Part shown: piece by piece, positions 11,657 through 23,324 of the stretch
Numbering within the stretch: position 1 is the first letter of the stretch
Layout of the letters: each line of letters starts with the position of its first letter
Source: Petrolisthes cinctipes
Taxonomy: Eukaryota; Arthropoda; Malacostraca; Decapoda; Porcellanidae
Assembly (NCBI GenBank): GCA_033782935.1
Contig: JAWQEG010000506.1
Coordinates: 1,814,501-1,878,500, forward strand
Direction: 5' to 3'
Length of the DNA stretch: 64,000 bases
Notes under the pieces: model-generated
The model's database searches: none
What the model was told of the DNA's origin: nothing
The model's input: only the letters and a program-made list of their open reading frames with translations
Translations under genes and position numbers: made by a program

Positions 11657-12111
11657 CCCCCCCCAACGGGAACCGCCTTGACGTGGTGGGGGGGCTTGCG
11701 TGTCTCTAAGACCTGGTGAGCTAGACTAGAGGGGGCTCCGGCCCCTGCTCTGCCCCGATTTCGGGGAGAGAGGGCTTCCCATGCTATTAAGGTCGCCAGT
11801 GAGAGACCAGACTAAATGGTTCCCATGCATTAGGCTGCCAGTACGGGCCAACAGCGCTGCCCTCCGGAGGGACTGCTCTCTAGGGGCCGTCCTATGTTGG
11901 ATGGTTGGGTGTCTGGGCTGGGAGATGTTGGGGAAGGGGGTCTCAGCACCGTCGTGGGCAAACTTTCGAGACATTGGGGCTGCTTTTTTAAACGAGTGGC
12001 CCCGTGGGGGAAGAGGTACCCCGCCCACGGCGACCAGCGCTCGGTCCCCTCATCTGCCCGGTAGGTAGTAGCTCTTGGCTCCTGGGGCCAAAAACACTAA
12101 ACCAATGATAT
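11657..12111 (+). promoter_or_regulatory. 5' untranslated/internal promoter region of LINE L1
   Basis: About 455 GC-rich bases are conserved between copies L1 and L2 (51073-51527), from CCCCAAC through two palindromic-looking GCC/GGC stretches. LINEs of this type carry their promoter inside the 5' untranslated region. No TATA box is visible and open frames here are not conserved between the two copies. Confidence 0.6.
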
Positions 12112-14115
12112 ATGGATACAGAAAAGCCCCAATCTCTTCCTCGAGCGGTGGTCGACCAGGCCCTCGAGACGTCACTCTCTGGTCGTGGTAAGATGCAGAA
12201 AGCTGCAAATAAGAGTAGACCTAGCATGTCGGGTGTTGTGTCGAAAAACCCTGTTAACGATTTGGACACGTTAATGTTAACGAATGTATTCGCATCCTTT
12301 ACCTATGGCGCTATCCACTCCATTTTTAAGTGCTTTGGAGTAGTCCTCCGAATCCGAATCACATATGACAGTGATTGTAGGTCTAATCGGTGCTATATTA
12401 CTTTCCATACAAATGCTGCTGCCAAAGCAGCATTTGAGTCAAAAGATTCTCTGACGGTGGGGGATACTCATTGTAAAGTTCAGATGATACGGTCCATCAA
12501 TGTAGTTGACAGTGACAATGATTACTGCCCTAATATATTTGATGATTCTGCAGAGCATGTCCCAAAGGAACGTCGGGTTCCTACACCTTTTTGGTTTGTG
12601 GCTTACTACAGGGAGGGACGTGGTAACATTATCCATGCTTCCCGGTATCTTGAGAAAGAAATTGGATTATTACCAATGGGCCACATAAAGAAATATGGTA
12701 AGGGAGTTTTAATCAGAGCCAAAGATCTTACACAGGCCATGATGCTCCTCAATCTCCCCTGTCCTTCTGATAGCATGTTTGAATCTATTAAACCACATCG
12801 AACATTTAATTATAGCAAGGGGTGTATAAATATTGAGGACCTGTATGAATTCTCTGAAGAGGACATTCTCGCTATGTGCCCAGACAGTGTCCAACGAGTA
12901 ACGAAGATGAAAGGCAGTAAAAATATGATTATCCTCACTTTCTATGGCTCGCATATCCCAGATCGCATTAACATTAACCCCACCTCATTTGAGGTGAAGC
13001 CTTTTGTTGAGCGTCCCCTACAGTGTTTCTGTTGTTATGAGTTTGGTCATGGGAAAAGGAACTGCAACAACCGTTCCCGGTGTGGTAATTGTTCTGCTCT
13101 TGACTCACATCTTACTTCTGAGTGTCGGTCAGAGAGTTACTGTTTTTATTGCAGAGATTCTCACCCCTTGCGTTGTCGCCAATGTAAGATGTACCTACTT
13201 GAGCAGGATATCCTCCACTTGGCTAATACTCAATTCATTAGCATAGGTAGTGCCAGACGGCAACTCAACTTCAGGCGACAGAAGGATGGTGGTGTGAAGA
13301 CATACTCCTCCTCCCTTCGCCCTAAATTGGTTGCAGCACCCTCTCAACCCTCTCAAGAGGCAGCTGCTTCTTGCTCTAGTGAGAACGTTTCTAAGGTTAC
13401 TCTACATAATAGTTTCTCTGTCTTGGAAACTTTATCAGACACTCATTCTGGTGACCCTTCAACTGATGACAATTCTCAGACTTTAGCTAAAGGTGCCACA
13501 CGCTCTCCCAAAAGGAAACTTAAGTCACCTAAACTGCCACAGAGACGCCTTCGTGGTTCCTCTGAGGCACTTTACTCTATAGATGTTCCACCTTGTGAGG
13601 CAACCATCTCTGTGGACTCATCCATAGTTTCCTCTCAATTTCACCAGAAGCGTTCTCGTGGCTCTGATGAATCTCTTGATTCAACAGAAGTTCCTCCTCG
13701 CAAGCTTCCTTCGGGATCATCAGAGGGGCGTGAAGTTAATGTGGATGCCACGGATGTTGTGACTTTAAAAGATTCACTTTCTCTTTCGCTTGAGCAGCGG
13801 AGTGATTCTACCACCTGTATTATGGATGTTGATGTATCTGCCTGTGTCAGTGATACCACTGCTGTACAGGACAGAACCAATGTAATTGTTTCAAAGAATA
13901 TCCCATCTCATATACCTTCATCTTCTTCTAACATATCAGATGCTTCAGGGACTCGTCTACGGGTCCCAATTACTGCCCCAAGTACTACTCCTCGGGTTCG
14001 CTCTTCTTCTAGTGGCCCAGGATTAGACAAATCTTATTGTTTGAATAAACCCTCAGGTCGAGGTGGTAGTGGGAAGTACCTCCCTGAGGCTTCCCAAAAA
14101 TCAGTACTAAAGTAA
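12112..14115 (+). CDS. LINE ORF1, RNA-binding Gag-like protein (667 aa, intact)
   Basis: This is the nucleic-acid-binding protein that would package LINE RNA. The ATG at 12112 follows the 5' untranslated region and no in-frame ATG lies closer. Residues about 54-105 look like an RRM-type fold (TLMLTNVFASFTYGAIHSIF, then CYITFHTNAAAKAAF). Residues about 303-355 hold three zinc-knuckle motifs: CX2CX4HX4C (CFCCYEFGHGKRNC), CX2CX5HX4C and CX2CX3HX3C. The rest is Ser/Pro-rich and low in order, with a repeated RGSxEALDS/RGSDESLDS-type segment. There is no stop inside, unlike the copy at 51527. The stop at 14113-14115 overlaps the start of the ORF2 frame. It is a transposon protein, not a host gene. 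Confidence 0.9.
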   Translation: MDTEKPQSLPRAVVDQALETSLSGRGKMQKAANKSRPSMSGVVSKNPVNDLDTLMLTNVFASFTYGAIHSIFKCFGVVLRIRITYDSDCRSNRCYITFHTNAAAKAAFESKDSLTVGDTHCKVQMIRSINVVDSDNDYCPNIFDDSAEHVPKERRVPTPFWFVAYYREGRGNIIHASRYLEKEIGLLPMGHIKKYGKGVLIRAKDLTQAMMLLNLPCPSDSMFESIKPHRTFNYSKGCINIEDLYEFSEEDILAMCPDSVQRVTKMKGSKNMIILTFYGSHIPDRININPTSFEVKPFVERPLQCFCCYEFGHGKRNCNNRSRCGNCSALDSHLTSECRSESYCFYCRDSHPLRCRQCKMYLLEQDILHLANTQFISIGSARRQLNFRRQKDGGVKTYSSSLRPKLVAAPSQPSQEAAASCSSENVSKVTLHNSFSVLETLSDTHSGDPSTDDNSQTLAKGATRSPKRKLKSPKLPQRRLRGSSEALYSIDVPPCEATISVDSSIVSSQFHQKRSRGSDESLDSTEVPPRKLPSGSSEGREVNVDATDVVTLKDSLSLSLEQRSDSTTCIMDVDVSACVSDTTAVQDRTNVIVSKNIPSHIPSSSSNISDASGTRLRVPITAPSTTPRVRSSSSGPGLDKSYCLNKPSGRGGSGKYLPEASQKSVLK

Positions 14116-17100
14116 CACCGTTCAAGGTCCTTCAGTGGAATTGCCGTGGCTTGCGTGCTTCTTGGGAGGAACTACGCGTTCTTCTCTCTAGCTTCTCTCC
14201 TGCATGTGTTTCTCTCCAAGAGACAATGCTTGGGGACTACATTCCTGCCAGTCCTCCAGCATACTCAGCATTTTATTCCAATTCATTTGAAGGGCAGGGT
14301 CATCATGGTGGCTCTGCCATCCTAGTTCGCCGAGATATTCCATGCACGAGCCTGGAGCTTGACACTCCGCTCCAGGCTGTTGCAGTTAAGGTTTTTATGG
14401 ACCGCCCGTACACTGTATGCAGTCAATACCTTCCTCCCAGTGTTACAGTTGAGAGGGGTGATCTCAACCATCTTGTACGGGACCTTCCATCTCCCTTTAT
14501 TTTATTGGGTGATTTTAATGGTCGTCATCCTCTGTGGGGTGACAGTTCGGTCAACCCCAGGGGTGTTTTATTGGCTTCTTTTATTGAGGATGAGGGATTA
14601 GGGGTTTTAAATACGGGAGATGTGACACATTTTAATAGCCCTACTGGGACTTTTACCGCCATTGACATTTCCCTTTGCTCACCCAGTGCTCTGTTGGATT
14701 TTACTTGGAGAGTGTTGCCTGACTTATATGGCAGTGACCATTTCCCTATACTTTTAGAAGGTAACAGGTACGAACCACAGTCTTGTCTTCCTAGGTGGAA
14801 ATATAAGAAGGCTGACTGGCAGTTTTTTAGAGAGCTAACTTCTTCGGTCTCTTCTGTAGCCGATTTCGGTAGCTCTGACGAGGCTGTAACATATTTCACT
14901 GATATGCTCCACTCTGCTGCTCTCAACTCTATCCCTAGAACTTCTGGCTACTTTCCCAAACGTCCTGTCCCTTGGTGGTCACCAGTCTGCACCACTGCTG
15001 TGCGGGAGAAGCGCGCTGCTTTCTCTCGCCTTCGTCGCAATCGTGGGGACCCAACTCTTTTAGAGGACTTCCGACGGGCAAGGGCTCGGGCTAGACGAGT
15101 TTTAAAAGAGGCCCGATGTGCATCTTGGAAGGCCTATGTGTCTTCAATTAATACTAAAACTCCACTCACCCAAGTGTTCAGGAGAGTCCGTAGGATGGCG
15201 GGGAAGTTTTCTCCTAGTTCTCCACCTGTACTTAAGGTCAATGGAATTAAGATCATGGATTGTTTGACAGTGGCCAATACCATGGCGGAGGCTTTTGCAA
15301 AGGTCTCCAGCCGTGACTCTCGACCTCTGGCTGTCAGGAATGAGTTAAGAGCCAAGGAGCGTACAGTCCTGGATTTCACAGGGAACGAGAATGAAAGTTA
15401 TAACCATATATTCACCCTGAGAGACCTGCATTCTGCCCTCTCTCTCTCTGCGGCGACACTTCTCCTGGGCCAGACAACATCCCATATGCAATGTTACGAC
15501 ACTTGGGTGAGGAAGCGATCTCATTTCTTTTAGCTGTATATAACAGAATCTGGCTGGAGGGTGTCTTCCCTTCTGGGTGGAGGGTTGCTACCATCCTTCC
15601 TTTTCTCAAGCCGGGCAAGGACTCTGGTGTTGCCCTCAATTATCGACCAATTGCCTTGACCTCCTGTCTCTGTAAACTATTCGAAAAGATGGTGAATGTC
15701 AGACTGGTATACTTCTTGGAACGGGGTGATTTTCTGTCTCCGTCCCAGTCTGGCTTTCGTAAATACCGTTCCACTACAGATGCTCTGGTCAGGTTGGAAG
15801 CTGCTGCATGTGAGGCTTTTGCACGACATCAACACCTTGTCTGTGTATTCTTTGATGTAGAGAAAGCCTATGACACTACATGGCAATATGGCATCCTGCA
15901 GCAACTCCATTTATATGGCCTGCGGGGTCGCCTTCCACGCTTTCTTAAGGAGTTTCTAAGTGGTCGCAGTTTTTCTGTGAGGGTTGGTACAACCCACTCA
16001 GCATCTCTTGCACAGGAGGAGGGCATCCCCCAGGGAAGCGTCCTCAGTGTCACATTGTTTGCAGTAGCAATTAATGCCACTGCCTCATCCCTTTCAGACG
16101 GTATAGCTAACTCGATGTACGTTGACGATCTAGCAGTCTGGTTTGCTGCTTCCCGTATGTCAGTGGCGGAGCGGCTCATGCAGCTTGCCCTTGACAGGGT
16201 GTCACGTTGGACTGATTCTCATGGGTTTCGATTTTCTCCTTCCAAGACAGTTGCTATGCACTTCTGCCGCATCCGAGGCATCCACCCGGATCCGGCCTTA
16301 TTCATGTATGGTCATCGGATACGATGTGTCAAGGAGACTCGCTTTTTGGGTCTCCTTTTTGACAAACGTTTGACTTGGGTTCCCCACTTACGTACACTTA
16401 ATTAATTAAGGTCTCTTGCCTCAAGGCTCTTAACCTGTTGAGGGTCCTGAGCCATACATCCTGGGGGGCTGATCGGGCCACCCTCCTCCGCCTATACCAT
16501 GTTCTTATTAGGTCAAAACTCGACTATGGGTGTGAGGTGTGCTCTTCTGCCACCGATGCCCGTCTCAGAGTTTTAGACCCTGTTCATCATGCTGGAGTAC
16601 GTCTGGCGACCGGAGCCTTCAGGTCGTCCCCAATCCCCAGTCTCCTGGTGGACGCTAATGAGCCACCTCTTGATCTCCGTCGCCAGTCCTTGATGGTTCG
16701 TTGTTGGCATCGATTACATCGACTTCCTGACACCCTACCTTGCTTGGCGGTGTCATCTGATATCATGTCTCATTACTACCTTTTACATTCTCGTGCACCA
16801 TGGCCCTTTGGCTTCTGGGTCAGAAAGGCTATGGAGGAGATGGGCATAGATGACTTTCAGATTTGTCCTGTGAGGGTCCCCAGGGTGGCTCCATGGCTTC
16901 TTCCAGAAGTTTTCCCCTGCACCTGCTTTACAGACAAGAAGGAATTTCTTCCTCCTTCAGTGGCTCGTTCCCTCTTTTTAGAACATGCCTTCACTCACAG
17001 GGAATCCCTCCCTGTGTACACTGATGGGTCAAAGTCTGATGCTGGAGTTGGCTTTGGAGTTGTCTTTCCTGACTTTTGCCGTGGAGGCAGGCTCCCTTCT

Positions 17101-17844
17101 GTCATGTCCATTTTTACTGCTGAGCTCTCGGCCATTTTATATGCCCTCCAAGTGATTTTTACTCTCCCTCAGCCTTCGTTTACTATTTTTAGCGATTCCT
17201 GTAGTGCCTTGCAGGCCTTGTGCAATTTTAACTCTACCCATCCCCTGGTGTTGGCCATTCTTGAGTGGCTTGTCCTCCTGGGTCGTCGTGGCCGCAAAGT
17301 CACTTTTTGTTGGGTCCCGGCCCATGTGGGTGTTGATGGGAATGAGTGGGCTGACGCCCTGGCTAAGGCTGTGGTCTCCAATTCCCGGCCTCCTGCCAGG
17401 CATCATCCTGTTCCTGCAGTGGACCTTCGACCCTACATAGATGCTACCGTTCGTTCCTGCTGGCAGGACAGATGGGACGCTGTCGGGGCTAACAAGCTCT
17501 GTGACATCCGCCAGCGTCTTGGATTGTGGAGCTACAGTGGCCTGTCCCGCCGGTGGGAGACGGCTCTTGTCCGTCTCCGCATTGGCCACACATTATTGAC
17601 TCATGGCTTTTTAATGGAGAGGGCTCACCCTCCCTACTGTGATGATTGTCTGGTCCCTTTGACAGTACGGCATCTTATTGTCGAGTGTCCCAGCCTTGGG
17701 GACCTTCGTCGTAGGCACCTCTCCGAGTACCGGAAGGGTGACGGTTCTTACAGTCTCTTCCAGGTGCTCGGAGAGGAGGCTTGTTGTGTGGGAGGGAACA
17801 CCCTCTCCTATGTGGAGGAGGCTGGCCTTCTCCACAAATTGTGA
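14113..17844 (+). pseudogene. LINE ORF2: endonuclease, RT, RNase H (frameshifted)
   Basis: The N-terminal piece (to 15533) is an apurinic endonuclease: QWNCRG, SLQET, LLGDFNGRHPLWGD, AIDISLCS and GSDHFPI carry the expected Asn, Glu, Asp and His residues. The second piece (about 15450-16405) is the RT: VFFDVEKAYDTTW (motif A), PQGSVLS (B) and an intact YVDD at 16118-16129. The third piece (about 16413-17844) holds RNase H (VYTDGSKSDAG, AELSAILYAL, FSDSCSAL, PAHVGVDGNEWAD) and a C-terminal CX2C...HX4C motif near 17637-17688. Two breaks separate the pieces: a 2-nt gain in a CT run near 15440-15456 and an 8-nt ATTA-type gain with a stop near 16397-16405. The frame is open upstream of QWNCRG without an ATG and overlaps the ORF1 stop. 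Confidence 0.92.
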
Positions 17845-18137
17845 ATTTTATTGTATTTATGGCTATTAATTTTTAGGTAGTTAAAGTTTAATGTTTCTTT
17901 CGTTAATATTTCAATTCTTGTATATATCTAACTTAAATAGGTTATTTCATTAATATATGATCTTTTGGAAGACGTGGGTTTTATTCATGCTGCTTCTCCC
18001 TTTTGAGGTAGTGAAAATTATTTAATTTTTGTACATATTTTATTAATGATGTAGATGACCTTTATATGTTGGGCGGTATATGACCATTGTTGTTGCGCTG
18101 CCAGATGCCTAATGGCATCAATAAATCAATCAATCAA
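17845..18137 (+). repeat. 3' untranslated region and (AATC)n tail of LINE L1
   Basis: The 3' region ends with a block shared by copies L2 and L5 (GTTGGGCGGTATATGAC, then GTTGCGCYGCCA), then ATCAATAAATCAATCAATCAA. The tail is a short tetranucleotide repeat rather than poly-A. L2 ends in the same way at 57320-57347. Confidence 0.85.
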
Positions 18138-18149
18138 TTATCCAAAGAG
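18138..18149. repeat. Target-site duplication TTATCCAAAGAG, right copy
   Basis: This is the exact partner of 11645-11656. The sequence to its right continues the minus-strand envelope gene, so the LINE is younger than that element. Confidence 0.88.
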
Positions 18150-19657
18150 ATATTTACTACAAGGTTAAGAGATTATAACTCAGTAGAAAGCGTTGACACA
18201 AATGCTATGTGGAATTCATCATTCCTTATCTCACAATAGTCTGGAGCCATATGATAACCATCCACCCACACATGTTGGACTTTACCGTTGCAAATTAATG
18301 TCACACTCGTTCTCTTTTAATAGTAATAATAATGGGTAATTCCGAAGTGTACATGGTAGAAACTATCATTACTTACAGGTGTGAAGGTACAGTAAGAAGT
18401 TGGGAGAGTGGATTCAGGGATGATGAATGAAAGTTCACATTTTGCTTTCTCTGCTAAGCTGAAGGTAAACATATAAGCAGGGCATACATATAAATGTAAA
18501 TATGATGTGTGACAGTCATTCAGTGAATATTTGTCTAAGCTGTCAATTACAGTGTAATCCTCTGATGCAACAATGATTGAGGTGATTTATCAATAACCAA
18601 CAGTTTATTATTTACTTTAATAGGAAAAGGACGTAATTCCCAAATGTTAAATGTTGTCTGGGATTTGAAAGGAATATTAATTAATATTTGTGATTCAGTA
18701 AGGATAGACCCAATGATTGGATAATAATATTCTACGTCTGAAATAGTAAAAATGGGAGTTAGCTTATACTTATTGATGGCTATCTCCACTGCTGACTGCA
18801 ACTGTTGTAGAGGTATCAACTTAGAATTTATCCTACCCAATCCAGCATCCACAAAGTCACTAATTATTATTTCATTTAACTCAGTTAGTTCCTGTACAGC
18901 TATCTCTATGGCTGCAATGTATTCACTAATTAATTGGACTTGTTCAATTTCTGGGACTATTCCAACTAATTTGTTTACCACTACAGATAACAGTTAGTTG
19001 TTTCGATTATTTCATGTTTTTTTTTTCGGGGGGGGAGGGGTTAGGTTTTGAAGTGCCTGGTAGTTTTGAATTACCATCCTATTCTGTTTCCCCAGGGCAA
19101 TAGTTACTTCTAGTTTTTTACCTAAAGCAGTTACAACGTCTGCCATGGCTGTGCCAAACAGTTGTTTACTCAAAGGTCCCATGAAATTAAAAAGACGTCG
19201 ATTCTGTCGACGAGCATGTTGCCGCATTTCATGTGGTTCCCCTGAAAATGAATGCTTCATACTGTTAGTTATTTTTTCCAACCTATTTACTTTGTTTGTC
19301 TGTAACTGTAGAGTCATTTTGATAGGTCTAGAAATATTGTAGAAGTGGGTTAGTAGTAATGTCTGACCTAGTGTTCATGTTCTTGTTGTTATGAAAGTTA
19401 TTTACATGAGTGGTGACATTTTTTATGTGTCGGTGTAATTCTGACACATGCTCACCAAGGTTGTAAATCATCTCTGGAATATCTATTAGTCCATGAACCA
19501 CCAGTTGTACGGTAATCAAGTCTTCCACTACCAAGACGGTTCCACTATGTTCCACCAAGACACCAGGTTTTAGTGCTTTGGCAGGAACTATATTTTGTTG
19601 AGCTAGTGTAACAAGCACTACACTCACCAAAAACAGTAATAGCATCTTTTTCCCCAT
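18150..19657 (-). pseudogene. Envelope-like (F-type) glycoprotein of EA, broken
   Basis: The gene starts at an ATG at 19657 with a hydrophobic signal peptide over about the first 20 residues. A splice-acceptor-like sequence (ending TTACAG) sits directly before the ATG, fitting expression from a spliced RNA. A furin-type basic site (RRQNRR, 19192-19212) is followed by LFNFMGPLSKQLFGT, the hallmark of the fusion segment in gypsy and baculovirus F-like envelopes. A middle part (18981-18547) is readable in another frame. Breaks occur near 19320 and in a T/G homopolymer tract at 19017-19038. The C-terminal membrane part is interrupted by LINE L1. It would mediate cell entry in an infectious relative; this copy is inactive. 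Confidence 0.85.
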
Positions 19658-19977
19658 CTGTAATATGGAAACAAATGTCCATTATTTAGTTTTATAAGCA
19701 GACCTAAGTTTTTGTCTGTATATATTTGTTGTACTAGATGTGGAAGTGGAATGTATTTCTTGTGGATGTTCTGTATTTATGCTATGTGTGTCATTTAAGT
19801 GAATCTTTTTACACCTATCTACATGCACTATTTCTTCCTACCCTGTGTTTATATCCTTAACTTTTATTTTATTACCATGAGCTATCTCTGTTGTTTCATA
19901 TGGACCTAAGAACTTTGGAGTTAGTTTAGACAATCAATCTGGGGCTTTTATCATGACATTATCCCCCATAGCAACAT

Positions 19978-20394
19978 CTATTGTTTAAGCATCATCTCAT
20001 GCCAATTAACCTGTAAATGTTTCCTGATTTCCTTATGGATGCTATTAAACACCTGCAGTTGTCTAATTGAGTAGTCATCCATATTATATGCTGGAGAAGA
20101 CTTACCAGTAAATATGTCATATGGAAGTCTCTTATCGGTTCCATATATGACATAATGTGGGGACTTACCCACGTATGAATTTATGGACCCATTTATGGAG
20201 GCTGCTGCAAATGATATCCAGTCTTCCCATGAACCTTGCATAGGATGAGCTACATGTCGCAAGACTTCTTGTATCTTACGATTTGCTCTTTCAGTAAGAC
20301 CATTTCTAGCTGGATGATATGCTGTGAGGAGTCTGTTTAATATGATTTTGGCCACATATGTTACGTAACAAACTATTAGAAAATTCTCTACCAT
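19978..20394 (-). pseudogene. Integrase, catalytic C-terminal half (EA)
   Basis: This open piece contains TAYHPARNGLTERANRKIQ, the region with the third catalytic residue (Glu) of the DDE integrase core. It is followed by WEDWISFAAASINGS and HYVIYGTDKRLPYD, typical of gypsy integrases. It is out of frame with the upstream half (20453-21367), and the second catalytic Asp should lie in the gap between them. Sequence further left (about 19900-19680) is the integrase C-terminus in other frames. Confidence 0.85.
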
Positions 20395-20452
20395 TGTCTG
20401 TAAGTATCACCTTAGGTGTAGTGTATGGGCAAAGTAAGTTAGTTACGAGCTT

Positions 20453-21367
20453 CTATGAAACCTCTTTTACTGTCCTTGTCTGCAAAGGGGTTATGACCAC
20501 ATAACGTGAGAAATGATCTACGCACACAAGACAATACTTTGAGCCTTGATGACTCATTGGTAAGCTTAATATGTCTATACCAACTACATCCCATGGTTGT
20601 TCAGGTATAGGGTAATTTAAAATAGGGCCAGGACCCATGGTATTACCCTTATTAGTATGACATGACTCACAATTTCTTATGTATTTCTCCACGTCTGCGC
20701 GGAGAGTGAGCCAGTAGTATTTATGTCTAGTTTCACCTTTACAACGATCCCTTTCCGGATGTCCGGCTTGTGGATGATTATGCATTAATGTTAGTACAGT
20801 CTTAATGAGTGTATCAGGGACTACCACTTGTGAAGAAATGTTAGTTTGTTTGTCAAGTTTCCTGAACAAAATGTCATCTTCTACCTCAAACTGTGTTAGT
20901 GGAATGGGTAATTCTGGTAGGTTACTCTTGTCACCTGACACCAAAGCATGATTAACCCTTGACCAAAATTTGTCTTTCTTCTGTTCAGTTTTAACAAGCT
21001 CCACATTAAAGTCTACTTCATTAATAGTGGGAATGATAGCAGCAGCTGATACATTGTGTGATAAGGCATCTGCAACTCTATTAAAACACCCAGGAAGATA
21101 TTTAATAGTAGGATGAAATTCCGAGATAGTTAGATACCACCTAGCTAATTGTCCTGTCAAATTTTTACCTTGAAAGAGACCACAAACAGGTTGATGATCC
21201 GTATATACGGTAATAGGATACCCCAGAATTATTTCCCTGAAGGTTTTTAATGCCCACACAACCGCCGTTGCCTCGAAGTGAGTGACACTGTATCTCTTCT
21301 CTACGTCATTAACAACACGACTGGCGTAAGCACATACCTTGCAACGACCTTCAGTGGTGTTTTGCAT
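20453..21367 (-). pseudogene. RNase H and integrase N-terminal half (EA)
   Basis: This 304-codon open stretch begins in RNase H (HFEATAVVWALKTFRE, VYTDHQPVCGLF, CFNRVADALSH). It continues into the H2C2 zinc-binding integrase head (HNHPQAGHPERDR, then CESCHTNKG) and the start of the catalytic core (PWDVVGIDILSLP, with the first Asp). It is the best preserved part of EA. It ends in a stop where the core should continue. Confidence 0.9.
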
Positions 21368-21645
21368 AAGTATTGCGCCTAGGCCGTCTGTTGATGTATC
21401 AGTACAGAGAGTGAAAGGGAGGTTATAATTTGGATAACTGAGAATTGGAGCAGTTGTGAGCTTAAGTTTTAACTGATCAAAGCTATCTTGCTCTGTTTGT
21501 GACCACTTAAATTCTATATTTTTCTTTAGGAGTCTTGTTAGTGGGCTGGCAATTTTAGCAAAATTCTTTATGAATGACCGATAATATGAACATAATCCAA
21601 GGAAACTCCTTATTTGTTTTACTGTAGTAGGTTGAGGAAATTCCT

Positions 21646-22256
21646 TTACTGCTTAATCTTGGAATCCAAAGTGTGAATTCCTTTGCTGGTAACTTTATGA
21701 CCCAAAATTTCTATTTCAGCTTTAAGGAAATTACATTTTGACAGTTTTACCTTTAATCCAACATCCTGCAGTCGTTGTAAGACTCTTTCTAATATTTGCA
21801 GGTGTGTAGTTACATCAGGGCTGACAATAATTAAGTCATCTAAGTATGCAACAACATCCTGTGTCATGTCACTGAATATAGTATTTATCCTCATTGGGAA
21901 GTTAGGGGAGCATTGGATAATCCAAGGGCATTGTTACAAATTGCCAATGACCATTAGGGGTGCTAAAAGCAGTATATAATAGGTTTGGATTGGTCATCTA
22001 ATTCTACTTGTCAATAACCACTAATTAGGTCAAGAATACTAAAGACTCAGTTATTTTCCCCAATATCTATGAGGATATCCTTAAGTACAGGTAATGGGTA
22101 CCTATCCTTGACAGTTTTCTCATTTATCTTCTTAAAATCAATAACAGGGCGAAAATCACCTGTTTTCTTAGTCACTAAGAATAATGGGCTGTTATAAGGA
22201 CTGTTTGAAGGCTCAATGATCCCTTCTGTAGACAATTCATCCACCATTTTATCCAT
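21646..22256 (-). pseudogene. Reverse transcriptase (EA)
   Basis: The fingers segment is readable at 22256-22047 (EGIIEPSNSPYNSPLFLVTK, then GDFRPVIDFKKIN). The palm piece at 21894-21646 carries an intact YLDD catalytic box followed by DLIIVSPDVTTH and KCNFLKAEIEILGH. The part between, about 22046-21895, has stops and a frameshift. The RT converts element RNA to cDNA; this copy is inactive as a gene. Confidence 0.9.
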
Positions 22257-22823
22257 TACTTGTCTTTGACTATGAGGTAATCTGTAAGATTTTACATATA
22301 CTGGATCTGTGTCTGTTCATGATATGTGATGTTTAACTACTGTTGTTTTCCCTAACTGCTCACCAGGTAAGGCAATAGCCGACCTGTAATTCGCTAATAT
22401 GTGTAAAAGATGTGTGCGATGTAAAGGAAAATTATTTACTTGTACATGTTCATGTAATTCATTTATGGCTTGCCTGAGTTGTATGTCATCAAAAGTGTGT
22501 ATGTTGGCTAAGGGAGGAGATTCTGTTTCCATCTGTATTTGTTTGAGAAACACAAGAAAGTCACCAGTGTATGTATAGTACCTGCTTTTAATTTCACTGG
22601 TTGTTCAACCTTGTTAAAAATTAGAGCTTCAATGAAATTGTCTTCTTGTACCAGAGAAAATATGGATTCCATACAGACATTATTTACTTTACAAGTTTCA
22701 CTAAAGGATATGGTCTGATTTCCTACATAGTTTTCACCTTTTACTTTCACCTTAATTATAACAAACCCTCTACTTGGTAGGTTGACTGTACTTTTGACAC
22801 TGCCTGCCAGTCTGATCTGTGAG

Positions 22824-23324
22824 TCACTGCCTGACCTCGTGCACCCAACCCCTGAAGACTGCTTGGTCGGCACCACACAAGGGTACAAGTAACCTTGGCA
22901 CACTATTGACTGAAGAGATATTATTTAACCCCAACAACCCCTCAATTGGTAGACTGAAATTTTCACAAATATCGAAGGTGCATTTTAGTCTTTGACCATT
23001 CGGTGGAAGTAAAATAGGAAATTGGACCATTCCTTTTATGTTTAGTTTACTACCAGATAAGGCAGTTAAATTTAAGTCTGATGGGTGAATAGCCCATCGA
23101 TCCTGTGGGTTTTCCTTTAACAGCTGTTTAAGTGTTACTTCAGATATTAATGATACACAAGCTCCTGTGTCAACAGCTGATGAGACATTTATATTCCCAA
23201 TGTTACAAGGAATTGATAGTACATCAATTCTACCCAAAGCAGCAACAAGTATATATATATATATGTTTAGGCGTGATAACATTGACTTTTTTTTTTTGGT
23301 TAAAATCGTCACCTGTATTTGCAC
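22824..23324 (-). pseudogene. Retroviral-type aspartic protease (EA)
   Basis: Within this open piece AVDTGACVSLIS is the DTG active-site loop, followed at usual distance by a GLLGLN-like flap/alpha segment. It lies between the gag zinc knuckle and the RT, as expected in pol. It would cleave the Gag-Pol polyprotein. Sequence from 22903 to 22317 joins it to RT through several frames. Confidence 0.8.

Larger units (their letters stand above)
11657..18137 (+). mobile_element. Full-length LINE copy L1 (I/Jockey-like, ORF1 + ORF2 with RNase H)
   Basis: The copy is bounded by a 12-bp target-site duplication. It starts with a C run and a GC-rich 5' untranslated region (11657-12111), followed by ORF1 (12112-14115), ORF2 in three frames (about 14113-17844), a 3' untranslated region and an (AATC)n tail at about 18119-18137. 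The 5' region is closely matched by the second long copy at 51073, which supports the 5' boundary. ORF2 has apurinic endonuclease, reverse transcriptase, RNase H and a C-terminal Cys/His motif, as in I-like LINEs. Exact clade placement needs a tree. It inserted into the envelope gene of a minus-strand gypsy element, since the sequence just right of the target duplication continues that gene. Confidence 0.93.

Noticed and set aside
11726..12269. Open frames in the LINE 5' untranslated region
   Set aside because: Not conserved in frame between copies L1 and L2; ORF1 begins at 12112.
17137..17589. 150-codon reverse-strand frame over RNase H
   Set aside because: It is a shadow of the LINE ORF2 coding strand.
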